Assembly: GCA_023434205.1 (NCBI GenBank)
Contig: JAEYTB010000117.1
Location: forward strand, 1 to 27,943
DNA: 27,943 nucleotides
DNA from: Planctomycetota bacterium
GTDB lineage: Bacteria; Planctomycetota; Phycisphaerae; Phycisphaerales; UBA1924
Direction of reading: 5' to 3'
The notes under the pieces were generated by a model, which made no database searches, was not told the origin of the DNA, and was given only the letters and a program-made list of their open reading frames with translations. Below, piece after piece: positions 1 to 8,100 of the stretch; position 1 is the stretch's first letter; each line of letters starts with the position of its first letter. The translations under genes were made by a program, and so were the position numbers.

Positions 1-863
1 GCCACGGCCTTCACCAGGAAGTCGTTGACGCTGAGCTTCACGCCCTGCCCCGCGAGCTGCTCGTTGAGCTGGCCCCGCAGGCCCATCAGCGCATCCATGT
101 CCACATCCACCGTGACCTGGTAGTGGGGGATGGTCTGCTTGGACTCCTGCAGGCGGCTGGCGATCACCCGCCGCATGTTGGAGATCGGCACGCTCTTGCT
201 CTCGAGCATCGAGTCCGCCGCGGGCAGCGGCGCCGGCTGCATGCGCCCCTGCTGGGGCGCCCGGCCGCCGGTGTGACCCGACGCCACCGCGTCCTCGACA
301 TCCCGCCGGATAATCCGCCCGCCCGGCCCGCTCCCGCTCAGGCTGCCAAGGTCCACGCCCGACTCATCCGCGATCTTCTTCGCCAGCGGCGATGCGAACA
401 CCCGCCCGCCACCCGCCGCGGGCGCATGCCGCCCATTGGCCTGCGACCCCGAGCCAGCCTGCCGCGAAGCCTCCGACCGCTCCACCGTCGCCGTGCTGCT
501 GCTGGAAGCCGGCCGGCTCATGCCCGCCTCCCCCTCGACGCTGGCCCGCTTGCCGGTCGCCGCGGGCGCCTCCGCCTTCGCCCCGCCCGCCCCACCTGCC
601 GACCGGGCCGCGTCCACGCTCTCCCCCGCGCCCGCGAGAAGCAGGATCACCGTGCCCACCGGCACGGCCTGCCCCTCGGCGACCGCGAGCTTCGCGACGG
701 TCCCGTCGTCGAAGCTCTGCAGCTCCATCGTGGCCTTGTCGGTCTCGATGTCCGCGACCACATCGCCGGACTTGACCTTCTGGCCTTCCTTCACGTTCCA
801 CTTGACGATCGTGCCCTGCTGCATGGTGTCGGACAGACGGGGCATGGTCATTTCGATAGGCAT
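1..863 (-). CDS. pdhC: Dihydrolipoyl acyltransferase (E2) of a 2-oxo acid dehydrogenase complex, C-terminus off the window
   Basis: This is the E2 core of a pyruvate (or related 2-oxo acid) dehydrogenase complex. It moves the acyl group from E1 to CoA on a swinging lipoyl arm. The visible 287 residues show a lipoyl domain at about 3-78 with the motif DIETDKATMEL, lipoylated at Lys43. A long Ala/Gly/Ser/Pro-rich hinge follows (about 79-152), then an E3/E1-binding domain at about 155-192 (ASPLAKKIADESGVDL and GSGPGGRIIRRDVE). The catalytic domain begins at about 224, and its HxxxD active site lies off the left edge. The ATG at 861-863 starts directly before the lipoyl domain. It is the last visible gene of a minus-strand cluster that begins with E1 beta, which favours pyruvate dehydrogenase. 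An acetoin or branched-chain E2 cannot be excluded from this part alone. Confidence 0.93.
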   Translation of the reverse strand, partial: MPIEMTMPRLSDTMQQGTIVKWNVKEGQKVKSGDVVADIETDKATMELQSFDDGTVAKLAVAEGQAVPVGTVILLLAGAGESVDAARSAGGAGGAKAEAPAATGKRASVEGEAGMSRPASSSSTATVERSEASRQAGSGSQANGRHAPAAGGGRVFASPLAKKIADESGVDLGSLSGSGPGGRIIRRDVEDAVASGHTGGRAPQQGRMQPAPLPAADSMLESKSVPISNMRRVIASRLQESKQTIPHYQVTVDVDMDALMGLRGQLNEQLAGQGVKLSVNDFLVKAV

Positions 864-920
864 TCGCACGGGCTCCAAGGGGCTCGGATGACGCGATCAA
901 CATGGTAGGAGAGCGGGCGT

Positions 921-1535
921 TTACCTGCCGGGACCGCCTACGTGTGTCGCCCACCCGCCGTAGAGGTAGGTAGGGGTCGCCCTTGCCCGGCGGAAGTCGT
1001 CCGCCGATGCGAACGGCCAGCAGCTTTCTGGCTCGAAGGCGCACACCGCAACCGCCGGATCGAGCGAGACCCCGCCCCTTTGCGCAAGTGCGTATCCCGG
1101 TATGACAATGCAGAGCGCGATTGCCATTCCCGGCATCCAGCCGGTCAGGCCCGAAACTGCAAAGCAGAGCAGCCCGATCCCGAGCAGCCACCCTCCGACC
1201 TGCCCTGCCCGCACACGGCTCGCCCGCTCTGAGTTCCTGGAAAGCCGGGCCGGCCGATATTCTGCGCCGCTCCGCAGGAACAGAATCCACCGGGCCACCA
1301 GCTTGCGCAGCTCAGGGGTGGGCTTGTGGTCGCCGGTCATCCTGTGCGGGATGATGTCGTCGTAGCAGTGCCACGCCGCCGCGAACACGCCCCAGCAGGC
1401 ATCATCCCGCCCTCGCTCCTCAAGCTCGAAGTATGCATCCTCGTACTCGTCTGTGGTGAGCCGCCCCGCCATAAACCGGCGCAGCAACGCCGCGTACTCT
1501 CGCCGCGTGCTCAGGTTAGTGGCGGGAGCGCTCAT
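921..1535 (-). CDS. Hypothetical protein with two membrane segments
   Basis: I do not recognise this 204-residue protein. Residues 1-90 are soluble and charged, with a helical stretch (YEDAYFELEERGRDDACWG) followed by a Trp/His-containing segment. Two hydrophobic segments at about 114-130 and 133-151 form a likely membrane hairpin. The C-terminal 50 residues are short and Pro/Gly-rich, with a Y-L-Y-G-G-W motif near the end. The gene starts 9 bp after the preceding gene and stops 57 bp before the E2 start, so it is probably cotranscribed with the dehydrogenase genes. I see no strong ribosome binding site at the ATG. Codon use is GC-biased as in its neighbours, which supports it being a real gene. 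Function is unknown. Confidence 0.7.
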   Translation of the reverse strand: MSAPATNLSTRREYAALLRRFMAGRLTTDEYEDAYFELEERGRDDACWGVFAAAWHCYDDIIPHRMTGDHKPTPELRKLVARWILFLRSGAEYRPARLSRNSERASRVRAGQVGGWLLGIGLLCFAVSGLTGWMPGMAIALCIVIPGYALAQRGGVSLDPAVAVCAFEPESCWPFASADDFRRARATPTYLYGGWATHVGGPGR

Positions 1536-1544
1536 GGGTGCGAC

Positions 1545-1838
1545 TTACTTCGACTTCTTCCGCGGTCCCTTGCCGTGCGAGCCGTTGCCGTTCTTCTTCG
1601 CCGACAACGGTACCAGTTCCTTCACCAGGAGCGCGTTGATCAGCTTGCCGTAGCCCTCATGGGCGATCCAGAAGGAGGTGTTCGAGGGCCGCGAAGGCTT
1701 GTCCTCGTTCGGAAGGAGGGTGGGCGTGAACCACACCCAGTCGCGGTGCGGGACCGGGTACTCGGTCCCGTCCACCATACGAATCAGCGTGCCGTCGGGG
1801 TTGTCGTTCACATACCGGCGAATGGCTGCGACATCCAT
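1545..1838 (-). CDS. Small conserved-type hypothetical protein (97 aa)
   Basis: This is a 97-residue soluble protein with the pattern IRRYVNDNPDGTLIRMVDGTEYPVPHRDWVW. It resembles, from memory, a widespread family of short proteins of unknown role in which an N-terminal helix is followed by 'xxDGxxxxVxHxDxV'. The last 17 residues are Lys/Gly-rich (KKNGNGSHGKGPRKKSK), which could bind nucleic acid or be a disordered tail. The start is well supported: GGGAGG lies 8 nt before the ATG. It sits 33 bp downstream of E1 beta and 9 bp upstream of the next gene, so it is in the same transcription unit. No catalytic motif is visible, and a link to the dehydrogenase complex is only positional. Confidence 0.75.
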   Translation of the reverse strand: MDVAAIRRYVNDNPDGTLIRMVDGTEYPVPHRDWVWFTPTLLPNEDKPSRPSNTSFWIAHEGYGKLINALLVKELVPLSAKKNGNGSHGKGPRKKSK

Positions 1839-1871
1839 ATCTAAGCCTCCCAGAACCCGCCCCCGACCAGT

Positions 1872-2948
1872 CTACCGCCCCAACGTCTTCCTCACCGCCG
1901 CCATGATCCGATTCTTGTTCGGCAGATACTCCGCCTCCAGGTTCTTCGCGTACGGCGTGGGCACATCCGCGGCGTTCACGCGCACCGGCTCGTGGTCCAG
2001 CAGATCAAACCCGCGCTCGATCACCTGCGTCACCACCTCGCTCGCCACGCTGGCGAAGGGCCAGCACTGGTCGACCACGACGATCCGCCCCGTCTTGCTC
2101 AGGCTCTCCAGCACCGAGTCAATATCCAGCGGCCGGATCGTCCGCATGTCCAGCACATCGCACGCGATCCCGTCCTTGGCCAGCTCGTCCGCGGCCTCGA
2201 TGCAGAAGTTCACCGGCCGCCCGAAGCTCACCACCGTGCAGTCGCTGCCCTCACGGGCGAGGTACGCCTGCCCGAAGGGGATGTAGTACTCCTCCGCCGG
2301 CACGTGGGCCTTGTCGCCCAGCATGCGCTCGCTCTCGAGGAAGAACACCGGGTCCAGCTCCCGCAGCGCCGTCTTCAGCAGCCCCTTCGCGTCGTAGGGG
2401 TTCGAAGGGATCACGATCTTGACGCCCGGCACGTTGGAGTACAGCCCCTCCACCGTCCACGAGTGCGTGCTGCCCAGCTGCCCGCCCGCGCCGTCGTTGC
2501 CGCGGAACACCACGCCGCAGCCCCACTGGCCGCCGCTCATGTACAGCATCTTGGGCACGTTGTTGAGGATCTGGTCGGCCGCGACCAGCGAGAACGACCA
2601 CGACATGAACTCGATCACCGGCTTGAGCCCGTACATCGCCGCGCCCACCGCCAGCCCCGCGAACCCGTTCTCGCTGATGGGGGCGTCGATGATCCGCTTG
2701 GGCCCGAACTCCTCGAGCATCCCCTGGCTCACCTTGTACGCCCCGTTGTACTCCGCCACCTCTTCGCCCATGAGGAAGATCCGCTGGTCCCGCCGCATCT
2801 CCTCCGACAACGCCTCGCGCAACGCCTCCCGGAACTGGATCACCCGGTCGCCCTCCCTCGAAGGCAAGGGCCTGGAAAAGTCCGGCAGACCCGGGAAGTT
2901 GTGGGCGGGCAGGTTGTGGGGGCGGGGCGATGCGGTGGCGGTGGTCAT
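1872..2948 (-). CDS. pdhB: Pyruvate dehydrogenase E1 component, beta subunit
   Basis: This is the beta chain of the thiamine-diphosphate-dependent alpha2beta2 E1, which decarboxylates the 2-oxo acid and acylates the E2 lipoyl arm. The 358 residues carry the transketolase pyrimidine-binding domain at about 35-210. It includes LMGEEVAEYNGAYKVSQGM at 59-77, with the cofactor-activating Glu of the GEEV motif, and FRGNDGAGGQLGSTHS at 148-163. The transketolase C-terminal domain spans about 225-345 (DVLDMRTIRPLD at 264-275). I chose the ATG at 2946-2948 because residues 1-33 before the conserved core are already long for the family, and the 45 further upstream codons read as unstructured Pro-rich sequence. 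A partial Shine-Dalgarno (CAGGAC) precedes it. The subunit partner E1 alpha is not next to it. The usual E1 beta-E2 adjacency is broken by two small genes. Confidence 0.94.
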   Translation of the reverse strand: MTTATASPRPHNLPAHNFPGLPDFSRPLPSREGDRVIQFREALREALSEEMRRDQRIFLMGEEVAEYNGAYKVSQGMLEEFGPKRIIDAPISENGFAGLAVGAAMYGLKPVIEFMSWSFSLVAADQILNNVPKMLYMSGGQWGCGVVFRGNDGAGGQLGSTHSWTVEGLYSNVPGVKIVIPSNPYDAKGLLKTALRELDPVFFLESERMLGDKAHVPAEEYYIPFGQAYLAREGSDCTVVSFGRPVNFCIEAADELAKDGIACDVLDMRTIRPLDIDSVLESLSKTGRIVVVDQCWPFASVASEVVTQVIERGFDLLDHEPVRVNAADVPTPYAKNLEAEYLPNKNRIMAAVRKTLGR

Positions 2949-3115
2949 GGGCGTCCTGGGTCCTGAAAGGCGGGATTTGCCAAAGGGGAATGGTAGGAAA
3001 GCGGAAGGCGGAAAGCGGGGAAAGGAGGGGGTGGGAGGTCCCGTGCGCAGGGGATGCGCACAGCCAGGGGGCGGCATGCTCACGGCTGCGACGGCCCCGT
3101 GCCGATAGAACCATC

Positions 3116-3889
3116 ATGGACGGAAAAGTCGTTGGGCGGGCGCTGTCCGTACTCGGCATCTCACTTACGGCCAGCGCACAGGCCGCGATCATCACAAACT
3201 CGCTTACGTTTCCACCGCGGCCCATCGGAGCGAGTCTTCATGCGCCAGTATGGAGCGTGTCAGACACGTTCTTCGCGGTGCAGTTTCCAGACTGGCCACC
3301 CGATGTCACTGTTCGTAGTCTGACGATCGTTGACCCAACGCCGAGCGTGGCCCTTCCAGCCGTGGGCGAGACCGTATGGGGTGGCCGGCAACTGGTGCAT
3401 GCATCAGGACTCATGCGGGTCGGCGCTGTGGATGGGCCCACGCAACTGATTGGCTGGTTCCACGTCGCCATACGAGGACTGGATGAGCACAACGGCGTGC
3501 GACGTTTTGAGGTGGAGTGTCGGTCGTTCCTCCTGACCGCGTTGGGGCGTTTTGCCGACATCCGGCGTATCGATGGCCCATTCCCAATCGGTATCTTAAC
3601 GACAGAGGAAGTCAGTGGCGGGCTCTACACCGCAGCAATGTCGATTTCGATTCCCGTGGAGTGGAGCCAGGGCGATGGTGCGTATTGGTTCCCCGCGACC
3701 GAACCGGCCATGATCACCCTCGTTCCCTCCCGGGGATCGCTCCTGGTTGTTGGCAGCCTGGCGATCATCGGCCGCCGTAGACGCGGCTCATCGTTGATTC
3801 GACAAGTGTACCGCCGCCCCTCTTGCGACTCCCCGCTCAAGGCACCAGGCCGCACTCGGGGCAGGGGGCGTCGGCTCTTGAGGCCGTAG
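3116..3889 (+). CDS. Secreted PEP-CTERM-like protein with a repeat-derived tail
   Basis: This is a predicted exported protein of 257 residues. An N-terminal signal peptide (about 1-23) ends in ASAQA. The mature region is beta-rich and not recognisable. At 193-223 there is a PEP-CTERM-like sorting tail: PATEPAM, a hydrophobic segment (LLVVGSLAIIG), then four arginines. Such tails are normally the very end of the protein and are processed by an exosortase-type system. Here another 34 basic residues follow, and residues from about 234 on are encoded by a 54-bp repeat found again 312 bp downstream. This suggests the native stop was lost when the repeat arrived. Codon third positions are clearly less GC-rich than in neighbouring genes, so transfer or relaxed selection is possible. 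The start has no good Shine-Dalgarno. Function is unknown. Confidence 0.6.
   Translation: MDGKVVGRALSVLGISLTASAQAAIITNSLTFPPRPIGASLHAPVWSVSDTFFAVQFPDWPPDVTVRSLTIVDPTPSVALPAVGETVWGGRQLVHASGLMRVGAVDGPTQLIGWFHVAIRGLDEHNGVRRFEVECRSFLLTALGRFADIRRIDGPFPIGILTTEEVSGGLYTAAMSISIPVEWSQGDGAYWFPATEPAMITLVPSRGSLLVVGSLAIIGRRRRGSSLIRQVYRRPSCDSPLKAPGRTRGRGRRLLRP
3817..3870 (+). repeat. 54-bp direct repeat, copy 1
   Basis: These 54 bp are identical to 4129-4182 and begin CCCCTCTTGCGACTCC. This copy lies inside the 3' end of the secreted-protein reading frame and supplies its unusual basic C-terminus. It ends 7 bp before the left end of the inverted-repeat element at 3878-4118. Confidence 0.9.
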
Positions 3890-4118
3890 GCCTGATCGTG
3901 AGTAGCCGGGGGTCGCGGCGCTTCGCCGCACCCCCGGACAGCGTCGTGCGCCTCATCGTGACCCCATCGGGGTCATCGCCGCGCTGCCTGTCCACGACGA
4001 CCACCTTCGGGGTCGGGCAATCCAGGCCAAGGAAATCGATGTGGGGCCCGCTCTCCGGGGTGTCGCTCGAAGACTCGCTCCGACCCCCGGCTACTCACGA
4101 TCAGGCCTACGGCCTCAA
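3878..4118. mobile_element. MITE-like element with perfect 38-bp inverted ends
   Basis: Bases 3878-3915 are the exact reverse complement of 4081-4118 (38 of 38). The similarity continues inward imperfectly. The roughly 241-bp unit contains strong hairpins: 3906-3937 (14-bp stem with one bulge) and 3959-3975 (TGACCCC-ATC-GGGGTCA). No transposase or credible ORF is inside. It is bracketed by the 54-bp direct repeats. This organisation fits a non-autonomous (MITE- or REP-type) element, but a folded structural RNA or a locally duplicated and inverted spacer would look the same. Confidence 0.55.
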
Positions 4119-4128
4119 ATACACGCCT

Positions 4129-4182
4129 CCCCTCTTGCGACTCCCCGCTCAAGGCACCAGGCCGCACTCGGGGCAGGGGGCG
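4129..4182 (+). repeat. 54-bp direct repeat, copy 2
   Basis: This is an exact second copy of 3817-3870, starting 11 bp after the right end of the inverted-repeat element. The flanking bases of the two copies differ on both sides, so the repeat is exactly 54 bp long. At that length it is much longer than a normal target-site duplication. Confidence 0.9.
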
Positions 4183-4191
4183 GCGAGGTCC

Positions 4192-4302
4192 CCAACTCCT
4201 GAGCGGCGGAGCCGCGGGCAGTTGGTAGCCCAGGGCGTGAGCCCTGGGTACGCGGGCCACATACCTCTTCTCTTCTTCATTGCGTTTGAGCCCCGGACGG
4301 GG
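4192..4302. repeat. Cluster of REP-like hairpins
   Basis: Three palindromes lie in series. The first, 4192-4225, pairs CCAACT with AGTTGG around an inner GCGGC-GGA-GCCGC stem. The second, 4229-4248, is CCCAGGGC-GTGA-GCCCTGGG, an 8-bp perfect stem. The third, 4291-4302, is CCCCG-GA-CGGGG. None is followed by a T tract, so these are not classical terminators. I recall similar short palindromes scattered between genes in planctomycetes and near REP-associated transposases, but no transposase is visible here. Confidence 0.6.
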
Positions 4303-4320
4303 CGGCAGATATCGCGTGGC

Positions 4321-4509
4321 GAGGCGGAGGGGGCGCTTCTCCTCGCGTAACCCGGCCGCCCACACTCCTCCCCCGGCTCCGCGGGGGAGGTGCCGAGGCT
4401 CTGCGAGGCGGAGGGGGTGCTTCTCCTCGAGTAACCCGGCCGCCCACACTCCTCCCCCGGCTCCGCGGGGGAGGTGCCGAGGCTCTGCGAGGCGGAGGGG
4501 GTGCTTCTC
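4321..4509. repeat. 84-bp tandem repeat, about 2.25 copies, each with a hairpin
   Basis: Units start at 4321, 4405 and 4489 with GAGGCGGAGGGGG. Units one and two differ at only two bases, and the third is cut after 21 bp. Each full unit holds the palindrome CCTCCCCC-GGCTCCGC-GGGGGAGG (4367-4390 and 4451-4474). All six frames are open across much of it because of base composition. The repeated peptides they give (for example EPRHLPRGAGGGVW) are compositional artefacts rather than a gene. Confidence 0.85.
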
Positions 4510-4714
4510 GGTGCCCATGCCCTGCGAAGCGGAGGCAGTGCTTCACTCCGCCCCCGTGCGCACAACCCGTTCCGCTCCCCCGCCCCCTCCCACGTTTTCT
4601 CACAATTCTTTTCCCCCGAGAAACACAGCCTCAAACCACACACCCCCGCGCCCTAAGTCGCCAAAATCGCGCACAAACCCGGTGTTCCGCCCATTGGGTA
4701 GAGGCCCTACCCAC
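4510..4714. other. Spacer with no clear gene
   Basis: The stretch contains a pyrimidine-rich tract and a pocket of lower GC around 4598-4680. A small dyad (GGGTAG-AGGCC-CTACCC) ends just before the ATG at 4715. I see no RNA gene, no convincing promoter and no terminator. Confidence 0.5.
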
Positions 4715-5176
4715 ATGCCCGGCTCTGCCGCCCAACCCCTCCCCGCTCCCCCCCGCGCCCCCGCCGCGCGCCCCGCCCCCGCCGGGCCCCCCCACGCCAA
4801 CCGCCCCTTCTCCCCCGCCGATCCCCAGCCCGCTCCGATCGACCCCGACGACGGCGCCGCCCGCCTCGAAGAAGCCCTCGCCCGCATCCGCCGCGGAGCG
4901 GCCGACCTCGCCAGCAAGCGCGCCGCCGAGCGCGAAGCCCTCGCCGCGCTCCGCCAGCAGCTCAAGTCCACCTCCCCCAACACCGCCCTCCACGCGGCGA
5001 TCACCATCCTCACCAACCACCCGCCGCGCAAGCCCGCGAGCGCACCCGCCCGCCCCGCCCAGCCCGCGCCAAACCAGCCGCGCCCGATCACCGGGTCGGC
5101 CCCCGATCATCCGCCGCTCCACCCCTCTTCAACCGCGCCCGTTCCCACGCCGACGCCAAGCGCCGCACCCCCCTCA
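4715..5176 (+). CDS. Coding-like Pro/Ala-rich segment without a stop codon (possible broken gene)
   Basis: Read from the ATG at 4715, the plus frame shows strongly GC-biased third positions and a plausible protein. There is a Pro/Ala-rich N-terminus, then an amphipathic helical stretch at about residues 49-80 (LEEALARIRRGAADLASKR and REALAALRQQL), then a second helix (TALHAAITILTNH), then another Pro-rich tail. No stop occurs before the frame enters the antisense of the RND permease gene. There it stays open for thousands of bases only because that gene's GC-rich wobble base falls on its first codon position. The true end is therefore unknown, and the end given here is simply the convergent gene's stop. 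A frameshifted or truncated hypothetical gene is the best reading. No ribosome binding site is obvious, and no family is recognised. Confidence 0.35.
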
Positions 5177-8100
5177 GTGCGCCCGCCCGTTCCCGTTCAC
5201 CCCCACCGGCGCCGCGGGCGCCACCACCCGCGCCGGCTGCTCCATCGCGGCCTGCCGCCGGGCGCGCCGCCGCTCGGACCACGCCTGCACCTTGTCCAGG
5301 TACACGTAGAACACCGGCGTCGCGTACAGCGTGACAAACTGGCTGAACAGCAGCCCGCCCACCACCGCCAGCCCCAGCGGCCGGCGCGACTCGGCGCCCG
5401 CCCCGTGCCCCAGCGCGATCGGCAGCGTCCCCAGCAGCGCCGCCATGGTCGTCATCATGATCGGGCGGAAGCGGACGATGCACGCATCGAAGATCGCCGT
5501 CTCCGCCGGCACATCCTCGTGCCTGCGGCGCTCCACCGCGAAGTCCACCATCATGATGCCGTTCTTCTTCACCAGGCCGATGAGCATGATCACGCCCACG
5601 AAGCCGTAGATCGAGAGCTCCACATCGAACAGCCACAGCGTCGCCAGCGCCCCGAACCCCGCGAAGGGCAGCGCCGACAGGATCGTGATCGGATGGACGT
5701 ACGACTCGTACAGCACCCCCAGGATCACGTACATCACCAGCACCGCCAGCACCAGCAGCAGCCCCAGCCCCGCCATCGACGACTGGAACACCTGCGCGGT
5801 TCCTTGGAACGACGTGCTGATGGTCGCGGGCAGCGTCTCCGCCGCGAGCCGGTCCACCTCCGCCACCGCCGTGCCCAGCGATGCGCCCGGGGCGAGGTTG
5901 AACGAAATCGTCACCGCGGGAAGCTGCCCGGAGTGGTTCACGCTCAGCGGCCCCACCTCCCGCTCCAGGCTCGCCACCGAGGTCAGCCGCACCAGGTTCC
6001 CGCTGCTCGAACGCACGTACAGCGTGTCCAGCCACTTGGGGTCGGTCTGGAACTCCGGCAGCAGCTCCATGATCACCTGGTACGAGTTCGTCGAGGCGTA
6101 GATGGTCGAAATCTGCCGCGTGCCGAACGCGCTGCTGAGGGCCAGCTCGATCTGCTCGGGCGTCACCCCCAGCACCGCCGCCTTGTTGCGGTCGATATCC
6201 ACCTTGAGCTGCGGGTTGCTGAGCTGCGCATCGGTCGTCACGTCCTGCACGCCGGGGATGTCCTTCACGCGGTCCGCCAGCGCGTTGGCCGCGCGGTACA
6301 TCTCGTCGGTGTCCGGCCCCTGCAGCGTGTACTGGTACAGGCTCCGCGTGAGCTGCCCGCCGATGCGGATGGTGGGGGGGTTCTGCAAGAACGCCCGCGC
6401 CCCCGGCACCACCGCGAGGTCGCGCCGCAGCTCCTGGATCACCTGGTCCACCGACTTGGTCCGCTCCGGCTTCTCCCGCAGCCGCATGAAGATCACGCCC
6501 GTGTTCGTCCCCGTCGCCTGCCCGCCCCGCGCGCCGATCGACGACATAAACGAGTACACCTCCGGGTGCGCCGCCACCACCGCCGCGAGCTGCTCCTGGT
6601 GCCGCCGCATCGCCTCAAAGCTCGTCCCCTCCGCCGCCTCGGTCTGGACGAAGATCCGGCCCGTGTCCTCCGACGGCAGGAACCCCTTGGGCACGATCTG
6701 GAACAGGTACACCGTCGCCGCCAGCACCGCCAGCGAGAAGAGCAGCATCAGGGGCTTGGCCCGCAGCGTCCACCGCAGCGTGTGCTCGTAGAAGCCCAGC
6801 ATCAGGTTGAACACCCGCTCGATGGCGTTGTACACCGCCCCGTGCTTCACCTTCCCCCGCTCGTCGCGGCGCGGCGACCGCAGCATCGTGGCGCACATCA
6901 TCGGCGACAGCGTGAGCGAGATCACCCCCGACAGCAGGATCGCCACCGCGATCACCACCGCGAACTCGTGCAGCAGCCGCCCCAGCAGCCCGCCCATGAA
7001 GAGCACCGGGATGAACACCGCCACCAGCGAGACCGTCATCGAGACGATCGTGAAGCCGATCTCCGCGCTGCCCTCGAACGCCGCCTGCCGCACCGACTTG
7101 CCCATCTCCACGTGCCGCACGATGTTCTCGAGCACCACGATCGCGTCGTCCACCACGAACCCCACGCACAGCGTCAGGGCCATCAGCGACAGGTTGTCGA
7201 GGCTGAACTCCATCCAGTACATCACCGCGAACGTGCCCACGATCGACAGCGTCATCGCCACCGTCGGGATGATCGTCGCCCGCAGGTTCCGCAGGAAGAT
7301 GAAGATCACCATCACCACCAGCGCGATCGCCAGCACGAGCGTGAACTTCACGTCCGCCACCGACTCGCGGATGCTCTGCGAGCGGTCGTTGAGGATCTCG
7401 ATCGTCACCGACCCCGGGAGCTGCGACTGGAAGCTGGGGATCAGCTTCAGCACGTTCTCCACCACCTGCACTGTGTTCGTCCCCGGCTGCCGCTGCACCG
7501 CCAGGATGATCGCGCGCGTCGACTCCCCGCCGCGGTAGTACCACGCCGCCGAGCGGTCGTTCTCCACGCTGTCCTGGGCCCGCCCCAGCTGGTTGAGCAG
7601 GATCGGGTTCCCATCGCGGTACGCCACGATCGCGTCGTTGTACGCCTCGGCGGACATGAGCTGGCCGCTGCTCTGCAGCGTCAGCGCCTGCTCCGGCCCG
7701 GTCAGCACGCCCACGGGCAGGTTCGTGTTCCGCGACTGGATCGCCGCGGCGACCTCGTCGATCCCGATGCCCTTGACGGCCAGCTTCTCGGGGTCCAGCT
7801 GCACCCGCACCGCGTACTTCTGGCTCCCGAACACCTGCACCTGCGCCACGCCCGCCACCATCGAGATCCGCTGCCCCATCACCGTCTCGGCGTACTCGTT
7901 CAGCTGGTGCAGCGGCAGCGTGTCCGACCGGATCGCCATGTAGATCACCGGCTGGTCCGCCGGGTTCACCTTCCGATACGACGGCGGCGCCGGCATCGTC
8001 CGCGGCAGGCGGTTGCCCGCCCGCGAGATCGCCGCCTGCACGTCCTGCGCCGCCGCGTCGATGTCCCGCGACAGGTTGAACTGCAGCGTCACCTGCGAGC

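Noticed and set aside
2949..3083. A 45-residue N-terminal extension of PDH E1 beta
   Set aside because: Pro/Phe-rich sequence with no similarity to the family. The ATG at 2948 already leaves 33 residues before the conserved core.
4321..4509. A CRISPR array in the tandem repeat region
   Set aside because: The units are contiguous 84-bp tandems with no unique spacers, and no cas genes are near.
4149..4643. Repeat-containing proteins read from the 84-bp tandem region on the minus strand
   Set aside because: All frames are open because of composition, and the repeated peptide follows the DNA repeat exactly with no codon bias or start signal.
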